A stretch of DNA of 64,000 nt. It comes from Carettochelys insculpta (Eukaryota > Chordata > Testudines > Carettochelyidae). The notes under the pieces were generated by a model. That model had not been told where the DNA came from and made no database searches. It saw only the letters and a list, made by a program, of their open reading frames with translations. Positions within the stretch are counted from its first letter, which is position 1. Every line of letters starts with the position of its first letter. Location: positions 10,899,001 through 10,963,000 of the forward strand of contig NC_134160.1 of NCBI RefSeq assembly GCF_033958435.1, given 5' to 3'. A program made the position numbers and the translations under genes. Below, in pieces: positions 33,885 through 43,574 of the stretch.

Positions 33885-34025
33885 GACTTTCAGGAGTGAC
33901 GTGGGATTTGGGTACCCGAGTTTCAGTGGGCAGATGCTCAGCACTTACTGAAAGCTGAGGCCTCTTTAAGGGGTCTCCAGTTGGGCGCCCGAAATCTCAA
34001 GTCACTTTTGAAAGGCTCAGCCCAG
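33885..34025. mobile_element. Old interspersed repeat, 'TAGGCACCTAA' family
   Basis: 'cacgactttcaggagtgacg', 'gtgggcagatgctcagcact' and 'ccagttgggcgcccgaaatc' resemble segments at 24025-24155 and 47335-47430. Confidence 0.45.
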
Positions 34026-34029
34026 CAGG

Positions 34030-35830
34030 AGAGCAAGTAGCAGACAAAATATTACTGTGCACCACAGGCAAGACAGCAGGTCTCCAAAGCAAAAGACCCA
34101 CTGCACATCCAGCCAGCCTGGTGTCCAGAGCCCCCTCTCTGTGGGGCGCTGGATTTCCTTTCCTGGCCAAAATCCCCCAGTCAACCACATGACAAGTCCA
34201 GACATAGCCCCCACCATGGCCCTGTTTACTGAGAGCTGGTTTCCAGCACTCGGGAGAATAGCAGGAGCATTTCAAGGCCCTGTTTCCACTTGGCTGACAC
34301 ACGCTATTTATAGAAGCCTACAATTCTCCCAGAGCTTTCCTCGGGATCTCAGCAGAAATAGACTGCCCCGGGTCCCAGCTGCCTCTTCTAAGGAGGCCCA
34401 GGCAGACACTGTGTCCAGCCAGACCCTTCAGGCCTCCTCTGACCTTCCATCTCCTCTCCGTCCCCAGCCTCCACATCCCAATGCCATAGCACGTCCTTGC
34501 CTGCCCCATCCTCACCGTGGTGCCGATACTTCCCCTCGAGCCGCTGATTCAAGGCCATGGGGCCAAACCAGCTCCAAGCAACACAGGTACCAGTCAGAGC
34601 AGCTCCAATGAAAGGAACAGAGCTGGACTCTGTGCATGTTAGTCTATGGAGGAGAGAGAATGAGGCACTTGCTCAGTGCAAAGCATGAGGGAGGGCACAG
34701 CCAGGGCCAATGGGCTGAAATTGCCCACCCCCCATGTGACTGCACAGGAGACAGTGGACTGCAGCAGAGTTGCACTGGGCACAGTTTGGCCTACAGGCAT
34801 AAAGATCCGCATTTGCCCCCCACACCTCCTTTCCAGATGCCACCGACCAACACGAGTCACTGCAAGGGACACCCAGTGAGTCATCACGCCCCAATTCAGC
34901 AGAGCTCTGGAGCCCCAGCAGTGAATTCAATGGGACTTCAGCCCCTGCTCCAGTGTATTGCTGCCTCAGCACCAAAGTCCGTAGGGCTCGCTTCTGTGCT
35001 CTGTCACCTGGGTGCCGAGCTGGAGACCTTCCACCGACTGCTGCGTTTAGACCCGTGACCGAGCCCAGAACGTGGCTCTTGAGCTCCACTCCCAAAGCTA
35101 CATGCCAAGCTCCCCACACACAGGCCACCTGGCCTTGCAGGGAGAAACCAGACCCTGCCAAGTCAGCTTGTAGCGCATTCAGAGTCTCCAGGGCAGTCTG
35201 GGTTATAAGAATCTCCGTGTTTTCCAACTAAGCACCCAAGGGAGCAGTTCCGGTCTCCCACTAGCGCCTCTCAATGGAGTTACTCCAGAAACACAGTGTC
35301 TGGGTCGGCCCTAAGAATTCCAGGGCAGCTCCCTGGCACCAAGGTGATTTGAAAAACCAAAAATGACCAAAAACAAAAACAAAAAAAACAAAAGAGCTCT
35401 TACAAAAACATCACCCCTAAGCACTAGATCTGCAGAATTTAAGGTAGCAGCTGGGTCTCCAATGCATCCAACTTTGCACAGCATCCGTCCCCCCACTTCC
35501 CGAACAGCCGAGCCAAATAAAGGCCTTTTGGACCATAAAAATAACTCACCGCCCCCAAAGACCTATCTGCTGTCCTGCATCTGCCTTCGGAGCCGGCCAG
35601 GGGAAGGCTCAGGCAGGAAGGGCTGGGCGGAGGTAACCGAGATACAGACGCACATGCGAGAAAAGAAATATCACCACAAATTTTGTTGACATCCTTCATT
35701 GTAACTGCTGCCTGCCTTCTAGTGGCCAGAAGCCAGCCTGACAGCTGTCACTCAGCAATCCCCATACGCAGGGGGAGGCAGGCGGAGGTGCCCTGCGAAA
35801 TCGGAGCGCCCCCCGCCCACCAGAAGCAAA
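34030..35830. other. Non-coding stretch before the promoter region
   Basis: No gene seen. Poly-A-type run AAACAAAAACAAAAAAAACAA at about 35373-35393. An old-repeat trace near 34920-34980 ('gaattcaatgggacttcagc'). Confidence 0.4.
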
Positions 35831-35834
35831 CGCA

Positions 35835-36075
35835 CCCATTCCAGGCTTATTTATTTATTTAAAGAAGTAGGCGACTTTGTTCCACAGGTAATGCTCGTCC
35901 TCGCCCCCCCGCTCGCCCCGCGTGCGCACACAACTCTGCTTGTCAGACAATGTCTCCCCCACCCCAGCCTTCACCTCCCCCCCCTTCCCAGCCCCTTGCC
36001 AAACATTTCTGCGGTTTTTGCTCCTTGAACTGCAATTAAAACTCCAGCAATTTGGGAACTCCTCTCCCAGGGGAT
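35835..36075. other. AT-rich island near the promoter
   Basis: Starts with 'gcttatttatttatttaaag', followed by 'aggcgactttgttccacagg' and later 'gaactgcaattaaaactcca'. It is just inside the presumed intron and is AT-rich against a GC-rich background. On the minus strand the reading EDEHYLWNKVAYFFK ends at a TAA followed by AAATAAATAA. This is protein-like and next to AATAAA words, but I see no supporting acceptor, so it is not called as an exon. Confidence 0.35.
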
Positions 36076-36446
36076 GCAACTTCGCCCTCCCCCAAAGCAA
36101 GGCCAGAGCCAGGAGGCGTCTGTCCCCCCCTCCCCACAAACACCCCCCCCCCCTTGCTTTTGCCTCGAACCAAACCCACATGCTGAAATAATAAAGGGCT
36201 GCTGGCTTGATCCTCCATTCCAACCCCCCAGCCACCCACCCTCCTCTGCACAGCACCCGCTCCCCACCCACCCCGCCGCCCCCTCCACTTAGTAAACAGC
36301 TCCTCTTACTCCGGGGCTTCTCAAATGCCCTGCCTCGCCCCCACCTGGCCGGCCGCGGCGAGGGGGGCTTACACCTCCAGCCATTTTCGGGAGGGGTGTT
36401 GTTTGCAAGCGGGGAGGGGAAGGGAAAGGCGGCGGGGGGGCCGGGG

Positions 36447-36503
36447 CCGGAGAGGGAGGGAGGGAGGGAGGGATGGAGAGGCGGCGGCGGCGGCGGCGGC
36501 GGC
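36447..36503 (+). repeat. (GAGG)n and (GGC)n repeats in the CpG island
   Basis: About six GGGA/GAGG units at 36450-36473, then about eight GGC units at 36480-36503. They lie downstream of the coding first exon on the minus strand, so in its intron. Confidence 0.9.
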
Positions 36504-36814
36504 TTCGCAGCGTGTTGCAAGGCAGTAACCGGAGAGGTGCGGGCTCCGGGGAGGGCGGACAGGAAATCGGAGAAATACAACCCACTTGGCCTCGGCGGCT
36601 GCCAGGCTCGCTCGGCGGGGAGACAAAGGCTGGTTCATCTGGACTGCGCGCTGCCCTGTCCCCCGCCCCACGCCCTGCCCGGGCACTCTGCAGCAAGTTG
36701 GGGGATTAGCTCATTGCGGGGGGGGTGGGAAACCGCCCGGCGCTCCGCAGCCGGGGGGGGGGAGAGGAGGAGGAGGAGAAGGAGGGGGCAGGGACAATGC
36801 AAGGTGGGTACTCA

Positions 36815-36912
36815 CCCGCCGGCGGCTGGGCACCCAGCCCCTCCGAGCCCGCCCGCCGGGGGAGGCTCTTCTCGTCCGCGGCGACTGAGTCTTGGCTGCC
36901 GGCGAGATTCAT
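36815..36912 (-). CDS. First coding exon of an unidentified gene (partial)
   Basis: The minus strand opens at an ATG (36912-36910) and reads MNLAGSQDSVAADEK, then SLPRRAGSEGLGAQPPA, before an ideal donor: exon end GG followed by GTGAGTA (36814-36808). That gives 98 coding bases, 32 codons plus two bases (phase 2). An in-frame TGA lies 55-60 bases upstream, so this ATG is the first usable start in frame. The -3 base is T, so the initiation context is weak. The peptide is hydrophilic with Ser, Glu and Gly/Pro and no signal peptide, as in the disordered N terminus of a cytosolic or nuclear protein. I do not recognise the gene. The rest must lie in exons to the left, possibly outside the window. 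The plus-strand frame here (MEPSAAPATFND) has no usable donor, which favours the minus strand. Confidence 0.6.
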
Positions 36913-36966
36913 GGAGCCCTCCGCAGCGCCGGCCACCTTCAACGACAGCACGGGCACCGCCGCTGC

Positions 36967-36972
36967 TCACAT
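36967..36972 (-). promoter_or_regulatory. Minimal upstream ORF (AUG-UGA)
   Basis: In the presumed 5' leader, 60 nt upstream of and in frame with the main ATG, the sequence reads ATGTGA: a start codon directly followed by a stop. Such start-stop elements are known to stall initiating ribosomes and lower downstream translation. Whether it is in the mature transcript depends on the TSS, which I cannot place. Confidence 0.4.
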
Positions 36973-37322
36973 GCTCCTCCAGCGAGGCGGCTGGACGCGA
37001 CCCCCGGCCCGGCCCGCTCCGCCCCGCTCCGCCCGCCCGCACAAAAGACGCGCCACCCGGCGCGGGGTGGGGTGGGGGCTCTGCAGAACAGCCTCCCCCA
37101 GCTCGGCTCTGCACCTCCGCGCCGCGCTCGGGGCTGGCTGGGGAAAGGAAATGAAGCCACAAACCCGAGCCCAGGCTCTCGCTGCTGCCCCCCTCCTCTT
37201 CCTCCTCCTCCTCTTCCCCCCGCCTCCTGCCGCCCGCGGGGCTGGGCACGGGCTCGCCGCTGCCTCTCCCTAGCTCGGGGGGCTGGTGCTGCGGCTGCCG
37301 CCCGCCTGCGAGCTCTGCTTAC

Positions 37323-37365
37323 CTTCGCCTGTCAGCAGCCGGAACCCCAGGGAGCGCTCCGGCAG
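37323..37365 (-). other. Candidate non-coding first exon
   Basis: The minus strand shows a good donor, GGCGAAG|GTAAGC, with the exon's last base at 37323. The 5' end is set arbitrarily just downstream of the ZNF143-type element. I see no clear acceptor with a pyrimidine tract between this donor and the ATG exon. The two are therefore more likely alternative first exons than consecutive exons. It contains no long open frame of its own. Confidence 0.45.
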
Positions 37366-37385
37366 GGCATGCCGGGGATTGTAGT
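37366..37385 (-). promoter_or_regulatory. ZNF143/SBS-type promoter element
   Basis: The minus strand reads ACTACAATCCCCGGCATGCC, which matches the long ZNF143 (SBS) consensus ACTACAATTCCCAGCATGCC at 18 of 20 positions. This element is found close to transcription starts of CpG-island genes. Here it lies 43 bp upstream of a splice donor on the same strand, supporting a start just downstream of it. Confidence 0.75.
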
Positions 37386-37680
37386 CCCTGCCCAGCGGCC
37401 GGGGGGGGCGGGGCGAGACGGGGGGGGCGGGGGTCCCTGATGCGGTTGAGGCACCGCCTGTGCTGCGGGATCCCGGGAGGCGCGCGCGCCCCCCTGCGCC
37501 GCCCGCGGGGGCTCGGGAGCTCTGCCCGCGCGTGCACGGAGAGCGCGCGCGCGCATCTCCCCCCTCCCCAACTTCTGCAAAGTTCGGGGCTGAACTTGGC
37601 ACCCGCCCCCACGCTCCGGGGCCGCCCGGCCGCATCCTGCTGGGAAGCGGGTTCCTTATTTTCCAGGCGTGGGTCAGCGG

Positions 37681-37693
37681 TGCCCTCTGCCGG
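37681..37693 (-). promoter_or_regulatory. Candidate CTCF site at the promoter edge
   Basis: The minus strand reads CCGGCAGAGGGCA, fitting CCNSNAGRKGGCR at all positions. It lies at the upstream border of the CpG island, a common CTCF location. Confidence 0.4.
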
Positions 37694-37919
37694 GCGGAAC
37701 CCGAACGGCTCCGATGTGTGTGGGTCATAGGCTCTCTACTGCTGGTGGGGATTCTCCTGTCGCGCCAGTGGAGCTGCTGGGGTGGCAGCGGCGTTCTCCC
37801 TGCTGTGGCTGGGTGATCCTGGGGAGACACAAAGAGACGGGCTAGATCCAGAGAGCCAGGGGTTGGTTATCTTGCCGCACAGAATGGGGAAAATCCTACG
37901 TGTTTCCGCACTGCCCAAA

Positions 37920-38175
37920 CCCAGGGGTGGGAAAAGTACCCCAAAAGTTACTTGAGCAGCTGGTTTCACTTCTGGGTACTCGCCTACAGTCTCGATGTGA
38001 TGCGTGTGTATGATTTTTCTCAAGCAGTTTTCCAGAGGGACACCATTAACATGCACTTAAGTACATTCTCTCCCCTCACCCGAGCTGCACTTTTACTCCA
38101 ACAACTTTTTGGGCTCTTTTTCCATCTCTACCCAAACCCCATCAGTTTTCTCTTAGTACTTGAGTAAACTCCGAC
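37920..38175. mobile_element. Possible short DNA-element copy
   Basis: It starts with 'ggtgggaaaagtaccccaaa' plus 'agttacttgagcag' and ends with 'cttagtacttgagtaaac'. The opposed AAGTAC...CTTGAG words at the two ends are reminiscent of non-autonomous DNA elements with 'acttgagtaaa' termini. Target duplication not seen. Confidence 0.3.
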
Positions 38176-38189
38176 AGTCAGGCTGGACC

Positions 38190-38400
38190 CTGGGACTTCT
38201 AGAGCTTAGTACATGAGCCTTTCTAGTCCGAGCTAAAGGCTAATTGGCTTGCAACTAGGACTGTATAGGAGACTCATTCTCTCTCTCTGTAAGCAGTCTA
38301 GGTACCACTGCCTGAGACAGTGGTGTGTGGGTTACGCTTGGCTGGTACAGCCTAGGGCACCAGGAGCACCATGGAAAAGGGCTCAGGACAGATGCTGGCA
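38190..38400. mobile_element. Probable old interspersed repeat
   Basis: 'gagcctttctagtccgagct' with 'aaaggctaattggc' recalls 41465-41520 ('gcctctgcagtttaagctaa'). The CT-rich run near 38275-38290 and 'gtctaggtaccactgcctga' also look repeat-derived. Family uncertain. Confidence 0.35.
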
Positions 38401-38409
38401 AAAGACAGA

Positions 38410-39355
38410 GAGAGGCCACCTTGCACTGCTTCACAACTGCAGGACTCTGCGCTAGGGTCAGGGACGAGGGTGGTGGAGGGTTTGGGGGTTCCTTATTTCT
38501 AGGTGAAATGGCTTGGGACTTTCCAGCTGGCATTTTTGAAGCCACCCAAGAGGACTGGGCACCTCATTGCCATCGGGAAGAAAACATTAAAATCCCCAAC
38601 GGTAACTTTAGAAACGTCAGTCTAAATATTCAAGCCACCGCCCTGTGAATTATTCAGTGGGTAAATTTGTGCTTGGAATCCACTTGTATGGTTCAGATAG
38701 GAGAGGCAGACCCCACAGAGAATGGATAGATGGTATAGTAGACTAGTGCGGAGCTAGTCTACAGAAACTAAGCCGCTCTGCACTGGATAGGGAAAGATGG
38801 AAGGAAATAGTGAGAGAGGCATCAGACATGAACAGGCGCTGAGCCCACGGTTATTGATGATGATAATGATGAGTCCACTTGTGCTGGGGTTGCCGTGGTA
38901 TTTGGTGTATTTATTAAAGCCCCAGCCACTGGAGTCATGTGAGTACAAGAGATTTAGTTTTCATTAAAAACAAGCGTGTTTTTAACCCTTGTGGCCAATA
39001 CATTGAAAACATGACCCCCGGCCGCCTAAAGCAGCACAAAGCAGAAGGCAAATGAAAAGAGGTGCGGCTGAATTCCCTTTAAAGCATCTCCTGATGTGCA
39101 GGCCAATCTCATGGGCCTTGGGGCCCAGACTCACGATTTTTGAATGCTTGGAGTTGGCAGCATGGTGATGTGCAAAAGGGGGCTTTGGGTGGAATAGTCC
39201 CATCAGCCCACCAGCCACCCACAACGTGCACGCACAAACCCAGAGCTGCATCTGAAGCACTGGGAAACACCACGACCATTTCTCATGTGAAACACGGTAA
39301 AGGAGCAGCAGCCCTGGGCACTGAATTATCTTTACTGTCACACAGTAACATCTAG
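38410..39355. other. Non-coding stretch, AT-richer
   Basis: No gene seen. A GATGATAATGATGA microsatellite-like run near 38856-38870. Nothing else can be supported. Confidence 0.4.
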
Positions 39356-39364
39356 AAATCTCAG

Positions 39365-39860
39365 CCTAGAACGGTACTGCCTCGTGCTAGGTGCTGCACA
39401 GACACAACATAAGAGACATCCTCTCCCCTGCCCCTAAGAGATTACAATCAAAACAGGAGGAAAAACAGAGGCATAGATGGGGGACATAATTTGCCTACAT
39501 CTCACAGAAGGCCAGTACCATTCATGGAAACATAGCAATACCAAGATGACGCATGAAGGAGCTGAAGCAAGCTCCTACACCAGCTTCCACCTTCAAAAAT
39601 CCACACAATACACAGTTCTCACAGAGAAAACATACCAGGTATTGCACTGGTAAGAACAAAAACTACACTCAATCTTAGCCCCAAAGGCCGAGGAGCGATA
39701 GCAAGGTCAGGAAGAGTGTTCAGGTCTTCCGCCCCTCAGTCCAGCGTCTTATCCGCTGAGCGTCACCACATCTAAATACTAATTTGTGCTTCTTTTGGGC
39801 CTTTTCTCCAACGATCTCAAAGCACTTGTTAATTTCGCTCGTAAAGCCCATTCAAATACA
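39365..39860. mobile_element. Old MIR/L3-like interspersed repeat, interrupted
   Basis: The left part reads 'gctaggtgctgcacagacac', 'ccctgcccctaagagattac' and 'ataatttgcctacatctcac'. The right part resumes 'aggtcaggaagagtgttcag' and 'tcttatccgctgagcg', then 'aacgatctcaaagcacttg'. These are common sauropsid SINE/LINE-type segments, split by the U2-like insertion at 39510-39699. Confidence 0.5.
39510..39699 (-). pseudogene. U2 snRNA pseudogene, full length
   Basis: Read on the minus strand from 39699, the sequence begins ATCGCTCCTCGGCCTTTGGG, then GCTAAGATTGAGTGTAGTT. This is the U2 5' domain (ATCGCTTCTCGGCCTTTTGGCTAAGA...) with scattered changes. Similarity continues through TGTTCTTACCAGTGCAATAC, a Sm-site-like GGATTTTTGA, TAGGAGCTTGCTTC and TTGGTATTGC to a GGTACTGGCC 3' end. 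The total is about 190 nt against about 188 for U2. The branch-point recognition sequence GTAGTA is changed to GTAGTT, and many stem positions have drifted, so it is a pseudogene. It sits inside an older interspersed repeat, as expected for a LINE-mobilised copy. Confidence 0.85.
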
Positions 39861-39975
39861 TTATGGGACAGCTGTTTGTTGTGACATTTTATTTTCCTTG
39901 GCGGTGAGGGCATGGTTAACTCCAGGGGACTGTGAATTTTAATCGCACGTGAATCATCAATAACGTAACACCTAG
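39860..39975. other. AT-rich island, candidate conserved element
   Basis: Reads 'ttatgggacagctgtttgtt', 'gacattttattttccttggc' and 'tgaattttaatcgcacgtga' then 'atcatcaataacg'. Contains a CAGCTG E-box, TTAAT cores and ATCAATAA. Not recognisably transposon-derived. Placed about 2.5 kb upstream of the promoter. Confidence 0.4.
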
Positions 39976-40301
39976 ATGGGGATGAAACACAAAAAGTACC
40001 AAGGGGCTACATCACCCACACATTCACCCCATCATGTATGTTGGGGGTTCAATTATATTTAATAGTTGGGTAGCAACAGAACCCCTAGGGCTAAGTCCTG
40101 CTGATTACACGTACCCCATTGATCTCACGGGCTTTAGTGGGGCTGCTGGGGACTACAGATGATGCAGGCAGTGCCATGGTGTTCGAATGTGTAGGCGCAG
40201 ACAGGATGCATGGACTCCATCTGGGTCAGTGATAGAATTTGCACATGCACAGGCTCTGTGGTGTTGGAGTGAGCCCACGTAGAGGCTGTGTTATCATTTA
40301 G

Positions 40302-40400
40302 ACCATAGAATCCCAGGGCTAGAAGGGACCTCAGGAGGTCATCGAGTCCAGCCCCCTGCCCCAAGCAGGATCAACCCCAACTAAATCATCCCATGAGGCC
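40302..40400 (+). mobile_element. CR1 LINE 3' fragment
   Basis: 'ccatagaatcccagggctag' with 'aagggacctcaggaggtcat' and 'cagccccctgccccaagcag' is classic CR1 3' sequence. Confidence 0.9.
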
Positions 40401-40404
40401 AACT

Positions 40405-41345
40405 TTGAAGTTTCTGCTATTTTGTCGTAACTAATCACAATGCAGAAGGAGCCACTTTATTTCTGATCACACACGGTTTTGCTTGGTATAAATCTGGCCT
40501 CTTTTGGCATAGACATCCAGGCACATAGACACATGCCCACATAATGACTCTGTGGTGGAGCGGGCATCTGAGGGAGAGAAAAGGAGCAGACCCCTTCCCC
40601 CATTACATTGCAAGTGGCAAAGGTTTACATATAAAAGATTTTCTAATGCAATCTACAGCATCGAAAGATCATGTATTAATCAAAAAGGTGCTTAAAACGG
40701 TTCAAGTCCTGCGTCGGGTATAAAGTGCATCTCTACAGTTATCATAAAAATATGTATCTCAACCTGGCACAAACCCCCTGCCAGGACTGGGAATTAAAAG
40801 GAGATGGGCAGAAGGGCTCCTGGGGCAGGTGCAGGCACTTGCCTTGTTTCAGTTTTAAACTAGGAGCAAAACTCCCGTTGCCTTTGACGAGACATCACTT
40901 TTCCTCCCTTGCTTTCTGCAGGGGCCTACATCCTGCATGACGCTTTCCACCACACAGCCACAGACATGTTACAAGCTGTACAGGCTGTTGGTGGCAGCTC
41001 GCAAACCCCGAGCAGGACACTGCTTTCTAACCAGACCCAGCATCCTAGCTTGGGAGGCCCTGTTCTGCCATGCCACCTGCACGGGTGACAGTTCCAGAAG
41101 CAATTAATCCTAGCTGAATATTTATCCTGGTGAATACATGCGCCTAACGAATTGTGAATAACAATGCAGGGGCCCTGAGCCATTTCTAAGGCTGTAACTC
41201 AATATGAGGGGCCTGAGAATCTATATAAACCACTTGAGCTTATTCTATCCCCAAACCCCTAGATTGAATTTCCCCCTGTAATGGCTTTCAGCCCAGGCAG
41301 CACCTAGAGAGACACATATGCGGTTAAAGTGAGACAGCCTACATA
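40405..41345. other. Intergenic stretch, AT-richer
   Basis: No gene seen. At 40615-40690 there is an AT-rich patch ('atataaaagattttctaatg') without further signals. Confidence 0.4.
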
Positions 41346-41349
41346 GAGC

Positions 41350-41605
41350 ACACAGTAACTGGACTCCTGGGTTCTCTGTTCCCAGCTCTACCATTGACTG
41401 GGTGGGTGACCTTGGCCAAGTCATGTTGTAACCACCACTAGGCAAACCTTGAACCTGGGATCTCTGGAGCTAAGTGCAGGTGCCTCTGCAGTTTAAGCTA
41501 AAAGTCCCCTGCTCGGCTAAGATTGCAGCGATCCTGCACTGAGGTCCCAGGTTTGAGCCCACCTGGGGGCAGTTACAATGTCACCATTGACTGGCCCAGT
41601 TTCTT
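41350..41605 (+). mobile_element. SINE copy followed by a second tRNA-like head
   Basis: 'taactggactcctgggttct', 'tgttcccagctctaccattg' and 'gaccttggccaagtcatg' are SINE body. A further unit at 41465-41580 ('gcctctgcagtttaagctaa' ... 'ggtcccaggtttgagccc') carries another B-box-like sequence. Confidence 0.65.
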
Positions 41606-41609
41606 TGAG

Positions 41610-43415
41610 CAAAATGTGGATAATAATGTTGACCCACCAGATCCAGGTTCATTAATTAATATGCGTGAAGGGGGGAGGTCCTTGGCTGAAAGATTCTGGA
41701 GAAGAACAGAACCTCTCTCCTACTGCCATGCCGTGGGTGGGTGTCCTTTGCTTTCAGATTCCTGCTGTTAAACAACAACCCAAAGGATCTGAGCTGTGCC
41801 AGGTTCCCACTCAAGCCACAGCCCTGAGCGAGACAGCACCTCTCCTAGTAATCCAGCCCTCCCACAGGCAGACCTGGTCTGAGCTCCTGAGCATGCTCCT
41901 TCCTCTGGGATGCAGGGCAGGTGTTGAGGTCCTGCCTTGAGGTCCTGCCTTGTCCTGCTCCAGAAAGAAGGGTTAGCTGCAGGCTGCATAGCCAGCCCAG
42001 GCTCTGGTTCAGAGACATCTAGGCAGACCCATTGGATGGCACCTGGATTGGACCGTTCCCCACAAGGCAGAAATCCTCCAATATGCAGGCAGATCTGCCA
42101 GTCGCTGGGTCCCTTGTGTGCTGAATTCCTAGGGTCTCAAGCAGATGGAGCTCAGGAGCTGGGTGTGGTTCTCAACACAGGGCCGTTAGCATGGTCTGTT
42201 GTTGATGGCAACGGGTCAACACAACATGCACAAGTGTGTGCCAACACCTGCAGAGAGGGACATGCCCACCAGCTCTTGCCTCCCACCAGCTGCTGTGCCC
42301 AGGGAGGCCCAGCTCCCTGCAGGTACCCCCCAGCCCCACCGATCTTCCTCCACAGCTGCACTAATGGAAATTCAACTTGCCAAGGACCCTGGTTTCTCTC
42401 TTCCAGACTAGTGCTGCGTCAGCAGCCCCACTGTGGGCTTAGGCTGCCATCATGTGGCTGGTTTGGCTGGCCAGCCCTCCTCTGCTCCAAGGTTTGAGCA
42501 CAGGGCTGTTGCCCTCTGAATTTTTGCATGGGATTTAGGCTTTTAGCTGCACATTTGCTGGCACCGTAGGGACCCTTCCGGCTGCAACCCTTAAAGAACA
42601 CAGACTTGAAAACCATGCTGGAACTGGAGTGGGTCCTGTGTGGTGGCCATACAGCCGCGCTCTCAAGTCCATGCACCAGGTCCTAAGGCAAGAATGTATG
42701 CAAGGTGCATACGCTGCATTTATCTTATATTTAAAGACAGGCTGGCTGGGCCGGCCTCCTGAGATACACACTTCTTTTCAGCAAATAGCCTGTAAATCCA
42801 GTTTGTCCCTACTCAGGGGCGTAACAAGCCCCCTCCCCATTGCATTTAATCCTAAGCAGAGTCAGAGCAGGTAGCAGGAGCCAGGTTTCGATGGGCAGGG
42901 GCTGGTGGGTTCAGAGGCAGAGAAACAGGTTTTAGAGCAAAAATCATCATCTGAGAGGGCAGGGTTTTAATGGAGTTGTTGCAGCCCTTGGTGGCAGCCC
43001 ACAAGTCTGAAAAGCAGGAAATCGCTGTGGTTGGTTTGATTCAGTTCCCAGGAGGGCTGTGGTAATGCAATCCTCACACCGGCCAGATCTGGACATCTGG
43101 CAGCTTTGCTGGGCTCCGGGGGGGTGCAGAGGGGCGTGGGTTCACCCAGCATGGGCTTGCGAGCAGAAGCGAGCTCGGAGCCGGCTTGTGAGCGGGTATG
43201 TGGGGCAGGCAGAGACGCGAGGGCGGGGCGGGGGGGCGGTCTGATTGCCAACTGGCACACGTGGGCTAATCAGGAGTAACACCACTTCACGCAACAGAGC
43301 GGCCTCAGCTCCGAATCAGGCCGGCTGGTGCGTTGCTTTTTCTCCTTCCTCCCTGGGCGGTTCAATGCAGAGGAAAATGGCAGCGCAGGCTCCGCAGGTG
43401 CTGGCACCTGGGCTC
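41610..43415. other. Intergenic stretch
   Basis: No gene or confident repeat seen. The direct duplication 'gaggtcctgccttg' at 41929-41952 is a short local tandem. Confidence 0.4.
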
Positions 43416-43419
43416 AGCG

Positions 43420-43570
43420 TCAAATCGGGAAATTCCGTCTGGTGTCAGCAGTCTACAAGGGTTTTAGGACACTAATAACCAGGCCTTTCAGGTGGTTTCG
43501 GCAGGAGGAGGGGCCTGGCAGAGGACACCACGTGCGGTTAAGTTTGTTACATGATGGCATCGCAAGAAGG
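43420..43570. promoter_or_regulatory. Candidate enhancer
   Basis: Contains a perfect NF-kappaB palindromic site GGGAAATTCC (43427-43436), a CACGTG E-box (43529-43534) overlapping a RUNX-type TGCGGTTA (43533-43540), and low repeat content. About 6 kb upstream of the CpG-island promoter. Motif evidence only. Confidence 0.35.
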
Positions 43571-43574
43571 GGCT

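Larger units (their letters stand above)
1..36814 (-). other. Presumed first intron of the minus-strand gene
   Basis: Inferred, not shown. The only convincing coding exon lies just to the right (36815-36912, minus) and ends in a strong donor, so this interval should be its intron unless a small exon has been missed. I looked for splice-flanked, protein-like segments on both strands and found none convincing. The long open frames here change frame across repeats and are a product of GC-rich composition. AT-rich islands and repeats inside it are listed separately. Confidence 0.45.
36300..37720. promoter_or_regulatory. CpG island
   Basis: Dense CpG dinucleotides and GC boxes (for example GGGGCGGGGC near 37408) spanning two minus-strand exon candidates with strong splice donors. 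It includes (GAGG)n and (GGC)n repeats at about 36447-36503 and CGCGCGCG runs near 37480 and 37543. This is the only promoter-class CpG island in the window. Exact boundaries are judged by eye. Confidence 0.85.

Noticed and set aside
37152..37273. Plus-strand frame starting MKPQTRAQALAAAPLLFLLLL, resembling a signal peptide
   Set aside because: The Leu run comes from a CTC/CCT-rich tract, the frame stops after about 40 codons and contains no GT to serve as a donor.
36725..37273. Plus-strand frame containing MEPSAAPATFNDSTGTAAAHM
   Set aside because: It is antisense to the exon with the ideal donor, has no usable donor of its own, and extends open only because of GC content.
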